Made by a program: the position numbers and the translations under genes
Part shown: positions 34,596 to 43,800 of the stretch, piece by piece
How the letters are laid out: each line of letters begins with the position of its first letter
How positions within the stretch are numbered: the first letter of the stretch is position 1
Assembly: GCA_013398175.1 (NCBI GenBank)
Contig: VZRZ01005317.1
Span: 20,553-84,552 of the forward strand
From: Climacteris rufus
Taxonomy: Eukaryota; Chordata; Aves; Passeriformes; Climacteridae
Reading direction: 5' to 3'
Length of the DNA: 64,000 bases
The notes under the pieces: model-generated
What the model was told of the DNA's origin: nothing
Databases searched by the model: none
What the model saw: the letters and a program-made list of their open reading frames with translations, nothing else

Positions 34596-35628
34596 TTGGG
34601 GGCCACAGGGTAGGCCAAAACCCACTGCAGACTGTGGTACTGGCAGCACCTCACTTCCCTGCAAGTGGAGTGAACCCCAGCACCCCACATCCTGTTTGCT
34701 TGGCTCTCTAACACCCCCACACACCCTGGGGTACAAGGTACCCTCAGCCCACACTGCACCTGGGGCAGTATTCAGTGTCCCCAGCTGTGCCAGGCAGGGG
34801 CTCAGTGGGTGATTCCAGCACACAGGTGGGATCTCGGCTTGGGTTGAGGTGGGCTAGCTGGGTTGGCCCCAGGAGGAGCATTTTGTCTGCAAGGTGGGCT
34901 GAGGGAAAGGTAAAGGCAGAGCCTGGCTGCAACATGAAGGAGCAGGATGAGCTCCCTGGGCTGCCTGGGATTGCTTCCACTGGAGAAACCCCAGCGACGC
35001 ACATGTGCCATTCAGACAGGAGACTTCCATTTTCCATGGAGCTGTGGGTTAAGACAAGATCCCAGTTTATCTCAGTTCACTGCCCCTTGATACCGGGGGC
35101 GTGGCTATTTGCAGGATCAAGCCCATGACCACGAGGAGCAGCTGTTGGGAGTCTGGGGTTTTTTCTCCCCCCAAAATCAAGGTAGTGTCGCAGTGCCAGC
35201 CAGAGTAGCGGAGCGTGAGCAGCCGGAGGTACCTCCTGGGGCAGGGCGTGGAGTTGGTGGTTGCTCTCAGCTCCCTGGAAGAAGCTATTTGGGAGTGGTA
35301 GTAGCTCCAGCCCTGCGGAACGTGCCAATTCCGAGGTGCGTGGAGGCTGTAGGAGCACGGCACCACTAGGTGGTGATGTCTGTACGTGCTCGACTCAAGC
35401 TTTTCACTTTCTGGGCTGCTTGGTCATCATCTCCCACTTTGGACAGGGACATTTCCCCCAGGGAGGTTTCCAGGGAGTGGGGACACCCTGAAACCCGTCC
35501 CACAGACACAGCTCCTACAGCAACACTTCAGCCCAGGATTCTTTTTACTGCTACTTTAATTCCTGGAAGCACTGAAGTACTCTCTTTCCTTGGACCCCAT
35601 CAACTCCTTTTGTAAACTGTTTTCTGTT

Positions 35629-35634
35629 AATAAA
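35629..35634 (+). terminator. ITGB3: Candidate polyadenylation signal (AATAAA)
   Basis: First AATAAA on the plus strand after the ITGB3 stop, preceded by T-rich sequence. It could end the ITGB3 transcript or a separate non-coding transcript. Confidence 0.35.
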
Positions 35635-35999
35635 CCCCCAAAAATGAGCAAAGCACTTCCCGATGCATCCAGAAGATGATTTAAGGTGCATTTTGTCGAT
35701 TCACAACCCAAAACGGGGCTTCTAGATCTCTAGGGAATTTTCTGAAATGAAACGCATCTCCCCATTAATTCTACGGAAGCAGGCCAATGTTGGAGTGGTG
35801 AAGTCCTACCACTCCCAATGGAAATCCACTTCCCAGACCAGAATCAGCAAGAGGCACTGGAGGACGTGGCTGTAGATAGTAAGTATATCAGCACTTTGGG
35901 ATAGTTCAGGATCTGGAGCATATGCTGGGCATAAAGCTTAAGATTTGGGGAAGAAGAGAAGAAAGATATGGAATTAAAAACAAAAAGCCAAAATGCTGC

Positions 36000-36101
36000 A
36001 GTTCCCAGGGCACAAAATCATGGAGTAATTCAGGTTGCTGTATTTTGGGCAGTTCCCAGGGCACAAAATCATGGAGTAATTCAGGTTGCTGTATTTTGGG
36101 C
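36000..36101 (+). repeat. Perfect 51-bp tandem duplication
   Basis: Two identical 51-base units, 36000-36050 and 36051-36101, starting 'agttcccagggcacaaaatc'. Perfect identity points to a recent duplication or an assembly artefact. Confidence 0.95.
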
Positions 36102-36117
36102 TCCCCTTCCTCAAATA

Positions 36118-36520
36118 CATTTGCTGAGAGAATAGGGATTGTGCAGCCTGGAGAAGAGAAGCTTCAGAGTGATCTAATTTTGGCCTTGCAGTACCTGAAG
36201 AAGCTGACAGGAAAGACAGAGAGAGACTATTTAAAAGGGCCTAGAGGGACAGGACAAGGAGGAATGGCTTCCTACTGCCAGAGGGCAGGGTTAGATGGGA
36301 TATTGGGAAGAAACTGTTTCCTGTCAGGGTGAGGAGGCCCTGGCACAGGGTGCCCAGAGAAGCTGTGGCTGCCCCATCCCTGGCAGCGTTCAAGGCCAGG
36401 TAGGATGGGGCTTGGAGCACCCTGGCCTAGTGGAAGGTGTCCCTGCCCATGGCAAGGGGGTGAATGAAATGATCTTTAAAGTCCCTTCCACCCCAACCAC
36501 CATGACTATGATATCTCTCC
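36118..36520 (+). repeat. CR1 LINE 3' end
   Basis: Plus-oriented CR1: 'gcagcctggagaagagaagc', 'gggatattgggaagaaactg', 'ggtgcccagagaagctgtgg', 'gtgtccctgcccatggcaag'. About 400 bases. Confidence 0.9.
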
Positions 36521-37396
36521 ACTAACTCCACCTTCCCCCATAGCTTTGGGGACATGATTGACATCCACAACACGGGTTCCAGCTATCCCCTTAGCCAGCA
36601 AGGAGCTGCAGGAAGCCCAGGACACACCACAGGAGAGGACTGGCATTCCCCTGTTTGCTCTCTGCTCCTACCTGCCCCCTCCTTCAGCAGCCCAGTGACA
36701 GGAGCACAGGGAGGCTGCTGGGTCTCTGCAGCTCTGCTTGGGTCAGTCTGGCATGGGACATGCTGTACACTCAGCACATCTTAAATTCTCTCCATTTCCC
36801 CACTCCCCTTAGTCTTGGGTTGAATTCTTGCTTTGCATTACATGGCACAGAGGCACAATGTGAACTCTGTGCGTCTCATCAGTGCCATCCCTCAGTGTGG
36901 CACAGAAGAAGGGGCTGTGTCTGTTCACTTGGTGCAGCATTGAAGGTGATGGGTGATGAGTCGTCATGGACCTCCTTGACCTTAGCATCCAACCCTGCCA
37001 GGGGGAAGGGAGTTTCATTCATTATTGTGGCTACAGTCCTTCAGATCCTGAGATGGAAGGAGTGGGTGAAAGGCAAAGGAGTCACTATTATTATTATGAA
37101 TAACCTCTTTTTGGCAAGTCTCTCTGTGCTGACTGCCAGAAGGCAGGAGAGGTTTCCGACACTTTCTTGTTACAAAGAACATGGCCACTGTGGATAGTCT
37201 GGGCTCTGACCTGGTTACAGAGGAGACTCTCTTCACCCCAGAGCCATCGGAGGTGCCAAGTCTGGCTTCTGTGGATGGAGTATCTTAAGTGTCCTTTTGC
37301 TGTCATTCCCAAAGCCTGAAATCTCCCTGGAAAGCTGGTCCCTGCTGCTGGCAACACTCTCTGCTCCATTCAAACATTGCCTGGGCCCTTTTTTAG

Positions 37397-38500
37397 GGCA
37401 CAGAGGTGACACCCAGGACCTCAACTCCATTCTCGGCTCCATAGCCAGAGGAGTTCACCTGACTGAGGATGTTATCATGAGGCAACTACAGTGGTTCCCA
37501 ACCACGTGAGATAAACATGGAAGCAAGTCTCTGATGGTGAGGGACTGGTGACTCCTCCAGCAGTAAAATCCTGCTCCCCTGTCTCAGCAGGGTACCTTAC
37601 TTTTGTACCCCCAGGTGCCACAGAGGCATCATGCTATGATGAAGATTTGTGCCCATGGATTTGGTCCAGATTCTCACTTTTCCCCATTTTCCAGTTCATT
37701 CCATATGTTCCTGGCTACAAGAGCAGAGGCCAAGCTCTTCTCTTACCAGACAGGACACAGAAGTCGACCTTACCTTCTCTGGCTAATGATAAATTGCAGG
37801 GAATTGTCCTCCCTGCCAGATACCCAACGAGGACTGCAAAAAATGGGGATGGATCCCCATGGTATAACTTGTTCAAATCTTCCCACGGCTGCTGGGATCT
37901 CTGCTCCCCTTGAGCTCTGTGAAAGCGGGACAAGGCTCAGTCACAGCTCTGACCACTCTCCTCTTCAGCCCATGGAAAAAAATTACTCAGGCAGCTTCGG
38001 TTGCCAGAGGAATCCTCCTCCTCAAAGTCTTTAGAAAACAGGTCGAGTTGGCAGCTCTGTCCCAGAGAATTGTTTCCCAATTATCAGGTGAGCTGCCTCT
38101 GTGGGATACAGTGGGGAGGGTCCCTCAGTACTGGGGTATTTGTGCCTTATATAACAACATACACAAAACGCAGGGGCCCCAAGATGAGACTTCCAGAAAA
38201 GCTTTATATCTGGTTGCACATCCAACATCACCTGCATGACTGCCACCTGCTCTGCAAGGGCACTGCTGGAAGTACCACCATGTACGTGTCACACCCCTGT
38301 GCAGTTTCAGACCCCCGGGTACCAGGTCTCTCTGGAGCCGCGGGTGCAACGGCTGGTGCTGAGCATGGCTGGGCTGTTTCACAGGCCAATGTCGCCCTCT
38401 TTTGTCCTCTGGTTGCCACCTGCAGGAGCTCAGGACCGTCTGGGTGGATGGAGACTCCCTCAAGTGTGGCAAAAAGAAGCCCCACAAAATTTTGACAGAG
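37397..38500 (+). pseudogene. Possible relic of an EFCAB3/EFCAB13-like (Efcab3-like) gene
   Basis: Several exon-like segments on the plus strand. (1) 37397-37505: acceptor TTTTTTAG, donor GTGAGA, encoding GDTQDLNSILGSIARGVHLT and on to QLQWFP. This fits the repeated EF-hand-like module of EFCAB3/EFCAB13 (D-L-x-x-I-L, then G-[IV]-x-L-T-E). (2) 37615-37910: acceptor CCCCCAG, open for about 98 codons, containing PIFQFIPYVPG, which resembles a segment I recall in EFCAB3. (3) 37969-38087: CTTCAG to GTGAGC, with SSWQLCPRELFP. (4) 38426-38500: TGCAG to GTGGGT, 25 codons. Segments 1 and 2 are not phase-compatible, segment 2 ends in a stop, and I find no start codon. It is therefore either a decayed relic or incompletely modelled. 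In mammals the Efcab3-like gene lies between ITGB3 and METTL2, which is the main support. The call is an inference. Confidence 0.35.
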
Positions 38501-38540
38501 GTGGGTCATGCTGTGCCTCCCTTCACACGCCATGAACAAA

Positions 38541-39006
38541 ATCACAGAATCAGAGAATCACAAAATGGTTTGGGCAGGAAAGGACCTTAAAACCCATCCA
38601 GTGCCACCCCTGCCATTGGCAGAGACACCTTCCACTATCTCAGGTTGCTGCAAGCCCTGTCCAACCTGGCCTTGAACACTGCCAGGGATGGGACAGCCAC
38701 AGCTTCTCTGGGCACCCTGTGCCAGGGCCTCCCCACCCTGACAGGAAGCAACTTCTTCCCAATATCCCATCTAACCCTGCCCTCTGGCAGTAGGAAGTCA
38801 CTCCCCCTTGTCCTGTCCCTCTAGGCCCTTGTAAATAGTCTCTCCATCTTTCTTGCAGGCTTCCCTCAGGTACTGGAAAGGGCCACGATTAGGTCACCCC
38901 AGAGCTTCTCTTCTCCAGGCTGAACAATCCCAATTCTCTAAGCCTTTCTTCATACAAGAGATGTTCTATCCTTCTGATCATTCTGGTGGCCTTCTCAACT
39001 TCCCTC
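38541..39006 (-). repeat. CR1 LINE 3' end, interrupted by an LTR
   Basis: Reverse-complemented CR1 from 'atcacagaatcagagaatca' through 'ggacagccacagcttctctg' to 'gatcattctggtggccttct'. The solo LTR at 39007 begins at its internal end. Confidence 0.9.
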
Positions 39007-39431
39007 TGTTAGAAATTAACTAACTTTTAGATAAAATTAAGTGGGGACAAAGTCGTGGAAGCAAAATAAACTGTTTATTGTAATGAATCAGTTGAGCCAG
39101 GTGTGTATCTCTCCTCAGAGCCGAACACACGCACCCTCCAACAAAAGGGCTAGTTTTTATACCCTTTCATGGCCAGGGGTGGTCCCTGTCCCTTTTCCCA
39201 TTGGATGGGTACTGAGGAACTTATATCTTATCCCAACAACCTACTTTCCTATCCCCTCCTTTTCTGGTCCAGTCTTCAACCCCGTCCCTCTCCCAGCTCT
39301 GAATAACACCCAACAAAGTAACCAGAACAAATCCAAACCATAGGTAATAACAATTAGAAAATAGAACCAATCACGTTTATTCTTTTACTTAATAACCTTT
39401 TTGGTTGCAGCAAAATACTTCATTTCTCACA
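39007..39431 (-). mobile_element. Solo LTR of an endogenous retrovirus, 425 bp
   Basis: On the minus strand it begins TGTGAGAAAT and ends ATTTCTAACA, a near-perfect terminal inverted repeat with TG...CA ends. It is flanked by the 4-bp direct repeat CCTC at 39003-39006 and 39432-39435. Inside, in the right order on the minus strand, are a TATA box (TATAAAAA, 39161-39154) and AATAAA (39079-39074), then a short U5-like tail. There is no internal coding sequence. The 4-bp target duplication fits a gamma-type or epsilon-type element more than ERVK, but the family is not identified. Confidence 0.85.
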
Positions 39432-39479
39432 CCTCCTTCATCTTCCTTCCCTCTTCCTAGAAGGCCAAATAAATAAATA

Positions 39480-39722
39480 TCTAAAGGGGTGCCAAAAAGA
39501 TAGAGATGGGTTCTGCACAATGGTGCTGAGCAATAGGACAAAAGGCAATGGGCACAAACTGATGCCCAGGAATTTCCACCTGAACATGAGGAAGAACTTC
39601 ACCAAGCACTGGAACAGATTGTTCAGAGAGGGTGCAGAGTTTTTATCACTGGAGATATTTCAGAACCATCTGGAGGCAATCCTGGACAATCTGTTCAAAT
39701 CCTTTGAACACATTATGCCTCA
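39480..39722 (+). repeat. CR1 LINE internal 3' segment
   Basis: Plus-oriented CR1: 'ggcaatgggcacaaactgat', 'ctgaacatgaggaagaactt', 'caggaatttccacctgaaca'. It is adjacent to the next CR1 copy. Confidence 0.8.
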
Positions 39723-40003
39723 TAGTAAGAGGACAAGAGGGAATGGGTTCAAACTGAAAGAGGTTTAGGTTTAGGTTTAGATGGGATATTAGGAAGAAAT
39801 TGTTCCCTGTGAGTGTGTTGAGGCCCTACCACAGGTTACCCAGAGAAGCTGCGGCTGCCCCATTCCTGGAACTGACCAAGGCCAGGCTGGACGGGGCTTG
39901 AAGCACCCTGGGATAGTGGAAGGTGTCCCTGCCCATGGCAGGGGTGGAACTGGATGGGTTTTAAGGTCCCTTCCCACCCAAACCACTCTGGGATTCTGTG
40001 CCA
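39723..40003 (+). repeat. CR1 LINE 3' end with an expanded GGTTTA triplet
   Basis: Plus-oriented CR1 ending 'ccactctgggattctgtg'. At 39762-39779 the single CR1 'atttaggtt' step is expanded to three copies of GGTTTA. This copy ends about 260 bases before the METTL2 ATG. Confidence 0.85.
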
Positions 40004-40139
40004 TGTGCTCTGCAATGACCCTTCTGAAGCAGGGAGGCTGGACCAGACGAACCCCTGTGGTACTTTCCGGCCTGTCCCATTCCAGGACTCCCTGAAATGC
40101 GGGATAAACTCCAGAAAAGGCCTTTTCGGGGCCCTTTCC

Positions 40140-40850
40140 CGCCATTTTCCCGCGGCATTGCCCCACGAGACCTCCGGGACCCCACGTGATCGCCGCCCGC
40201 AGTTTCCCTTCGGGTCGGTCAGCGCGGCTCCGCTTCCGCTTCCGGCGCTGCCCGTCCTATCATGGCGGGGCCCAGCGACTCGCGGGAGCGGCGGCTCTTC
40301 GGCAGGCGCCTCCTCACCGACCCCGCCCGGCTCTTCCAGTACAACGCCTGGTGCGTGAGGGCGGCCGCCGCTTCCCGCCCTGGATCCCCGGGAGCCGCCG
40401 GGGGCGGTGGTGCCCTGTGGTGCCGCCCCGCGCCCGGCGGTGGGGTGGTGTGGGGGTAGCCGGAGTGGGTTCGCGCTCGCCGCCCCGGTTTGCGGTGTCT
40501 GTGGCCAAGCGCTGTGTAACGGGCCAGCCCCGAGTTTCCCGCTCCGCTTCACGGATCCCCGACCGCGGTGGCCACGCTCCCCTCCGGGCTCACCTCGAGC
40601 GCAGCCGTCGTGGCGCGGAGCGGGCTGAGGGAGCGGTGGATGTGGGGCTGGCCGTCGAACAGCGACTGGAGGTCGGGCGGGGACCGGCATCCCCGGGCTG
40701 GGCACTGCCAGCGGGGAGGGAGGGCCCAGCCCTATGCGGCCGGTGCTTGGGAGTGCTGGTCCCCGGGGGTCCTGAGCCTTCCGGACGGATCCCCAGAGAG
40801 TCCTGGGCCTTTGGATGTGATCCGCAGGGGATCCTGAGCGCGTGGGACTG
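40140..40850 (+). promoter_or_regulatory. METTL2: METTL2 CpG-rich promoter
   Basis: A sharp rise in GC and CpG relative to both flanks, covering the METTL2 start, exon 1 and the first 500 bases of intron 1. There is no TATA box. Two overlapping ETS-type cores (CTTCCGCTTCCGG, 40233-40245) lie about 20-30 bases before the ATG. The start codon sits in CATGGCGGGG, which resembles a YY1 site. This is the usual layout of a housekeeping promoter. Motif calls are by eye. Confidence 0.7.
40262..40350 (+). CDS. METTL2: METTL2 coding exon 1
   Basis: MAGPSDSRERRLFGRRLLTD to residue 29. It ends two bases into the Trp30 codon at donor GTGCGT. Confidence 0.93.
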
Positions 40851-43800
40851 ATCCGCGGAGGTCCACAGTGTTTGGCACTGGCTCCCTGGGGGGTCCTGAG
40901 CCTTAGGGACTGATCTCTAGGGGCTACTGAGCCTTCAGGACTGATCCACAGGGGGTCCTGAGCTATTCTCAGCTCCTCCTGAGGCAGTGGGGATTTCTCA
41001 GGCTCCCGTGGTTGTAGCAATTGTTTTATTGCTGTGGTTAATAAAGTTAAATTACCTGCTCTCAAAAATCCATAGCCTATCATTCCTCCTGTGAGATTGT
41101 GCCAGGTGTGTGCTTCGAACAGGAGCTCTTTATTTGGATACAGAAGTTGTTTTAAGACACTTAAGCATCCAAATTCTCTAATTTGCTGGGAACTGGAGGT
41201 ATTTTGCATTTTTGAATTAAATAAATGCCCTTTTGGTCTGTGATTGCTATAGGTTGTTAAGAATTGGGTGTGTTTAACTTGTAATAAAGTAATATTTACA
41301 TGTATGAGCCTGTCATTCCTTTTGGTACTATGCTATACCAAAGGTATGTTACAAAAGCATCTCCTCAATTTTCCTTTGGAAATTCTTAGTAATCCATTTT
41401 TTCTGATGTAACATTTAAGCCTTTTGTTTTGTGAGTTAAAAGAGTAATTCTTCCTGAGGCCAGAACTGCTTCTTGGGCCTTACATTCTGCTTTTTATTCA
41501 CTTGTTTTAATGAAAAAAGGGCAAGTGAATCACTTTCATGACTGTGCAGTTGTGTATGTCCACTGACGTTACTAGTAATTCTTAATGCTTTAAGGCCTCC
41601 TGCATATCTTTTTCATAATTGGATTTAATTGAATAGTTACCTTCCAAATAACACAAGTGCCTTTTTTGTTTTGGCTTGAGAAAGACAATGTAGTTTTGTG
41701 CTGAGTGCCCTTGTGGTTTTATAGCAAGGATTTATTCCCTCTGAATTTGGCTGAGCATGCAAAATAGGACAGATTTAGGATCTCTTCCCCTTGAAGTTCA
41801 ATTAGTTCCTTCAGGACTAGGACCTGAATGTGCTGACAGCTGTCGTGCTGGTGCTGGGCTGGAATTGGGGATCACACCTGCACCCCTGTCCATTTGCAGA
41901 GCTCTCCAGACCTTTCTCTTTCCCTCTGTCTTTGTCCTACCGTGCTTAGATCTAGTTCATCTTATTTTTCACTACAGGGATAATGTGGAATGGTCAGAAG
42001 AGCAGGAAGCCAGTGCCAGGAGTAAAGTTCAAGAGAACAGCTCACAGCTATTGCCACAAGATAAACAAGGTACTTTTGGAGAATCTCCTCATGCGAGTCT
42101 TGGCTTTGAACCAGTAGTGGAACAGTCTGGCCAGAGCCAAATCAGAACATCATTAATCCCTCCTTTAACCCCCCCAGCCACTCAGAAGACATTAACACGT
42201 TTGATAATGGGAAATGAAGGAGGAAGAATCCTTCTGTTCTTAGTTTACCTCTCTGTGACTTTTTCACCGTCTCCAGAGACTCCTCTTAGTTGGGAAGAAT
42301 CATCTTGGGTTGAGCTTCTTTGTCATGTTGTGTATGTTTATATACTAGTTAGTGTATGTTGTCAACAAACCTCTTTGACTGTAGAGTTGTTGCCTCTACT
42401 TGGTTTTGCTCTCTAAAGCTCACCTGCTATTAGCCAGTCTCATTTTGCTGCCTTGCTGTGGAGCGAGGCCTGATTCAAGCTGGTTTTCTCTTTAAAGGGT
42501 CTGATAAAGTAGAGTGCATATCTGTCTGCACAGCGTGAACAAACTGCATGAGAACGATTTCATCAGAGAAAGAAAAATTGCATTATCTTGACTGAAGTGT
42601 TTATTGTCAGAAAGACAGCAAAGGGATTCTCAAGTTTTTATTTTATTTGGCTTAAAGGATATTTATCAATCCAAAATGCAGGGCTTTCCTCTCTCTGAAT
42701 CAAGCTCAAGGTGCTCAGCTCTGTGCTTAAGTTATGGTTGAAGCCATTCTAAGCTGGTTAATAATGCATTTCCTCCACACCTGGTAGAGATCATCCAGTC
42801 CGTTAAATGATGGTGAAATGGTTCTTTGGTGTTATAAGAAACCTGTCTGTTGATCTTGTTATACCTTGTCAAGCTCTACGGTTGATCTGCTCCTTTTGTT
42901 CAAACTAAATTGAGTGTGTCACCCTGAAGATGATGCTAAGCACTACTGGAACTATTGAGACGCTTCCATATAGCTCCCAGTTGTGTTCACAATAGCAAAT
43001 TTAATTACTCCAAAGAGTAACCCTCCTAATTTCTTGGATTCCCAGAAGTATCCAGCAGTTTCCATTGTGATGCCCATTGTGTTGAGTTCATTTTAAAATC
43101 TGGATAGCATTAAAGGGTGCTGTCTGCCACACTGCTCCACACACACTGCTGCAACGGCAAATTGCTCCACAATTTGCTAGTTGTATATAGGTTCTCAAAG
43201 CACTTTGAGTGCTTTGAGAAACTGTGGAGTAGTTTGCTGTTGGAGCAGTGTGTCAAGGCTCCATGATGTATTTCCCAGATGGAACAATGGAGGCCAGTCA
43301 AATGTTGATGGTTGCTATTCACTGGGAAGCTGTGGAGACAATGGGATGGCTGAAAAGTAGGGAAGGCAGCCCAGGCAAATGTGCCTGAAGGGTCTGGTAG
43401 TTTGGGAATCGGAATGTCCAAGGACAAGAACAAAGGCAGGGTATTGGTCATTATGGTGTATTATTCTGTGGATTTCTTAGGGCTGTCAGGATTTGTTCCA
43501 AAGAAGGAGAGAAGCTCTGTGAGTATGTGGAAGATGTGTCTCCTGGCTGGGAGCAGAGAAAGAAGTGGAAGTTTCTTGGTTTCCTTTTGAGGGTCCATAA
43601 TTAGCCCCCTTGCAGTTCAGGGGATCCCTGGTTCTCTTCCTGTCTTTGTGAACTGTTAGTTTTGTTTGCCCTTCTGCAGAGTGAAGGGGTGAGTATGGGC
43701 TTGGCTTTGGGGGTGTCCTTACAAAAGCTAGCAGTAAGTCAGGAGTCCTTATCAAGAGAGTCTCTGGAAGAATCTGGCTCACACGCCAATGGCCCTGTGA

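Larger units (their letters stand above)
32678..35634 (+). other. ITGB3: Probable ITGB3 3' untranslated region
   Basis: No canonical AATAAA follows the stop until 35629-35634. A 3' untranslated region of up to about 3 kb is plausible, since the human one also exceeds 2 kb. It would include a CR1 and an assembly gap. A 172-codon frame at 32872-33390 has no family resemblance. The CpG-richer patch at about 35180-35370 could instead mark a separate start site. Confidence 0.4.

Noticed and set aside
36655..37197. 180-codon plus-strand frame as a stand-alone gene
   Set aside because: Only its second half has the GKGV-type pattern noted with the EFCAB3-like relic. The first half is unremarkable and there is no start context.
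41757..42416. 219-codon plus-strand frame over METTL2 exon 2
   Set aside because: Its middle is the genuine exon 2. The rest is read-through of introns 1 and 2, and the splice sites with matching phase define the real exon.
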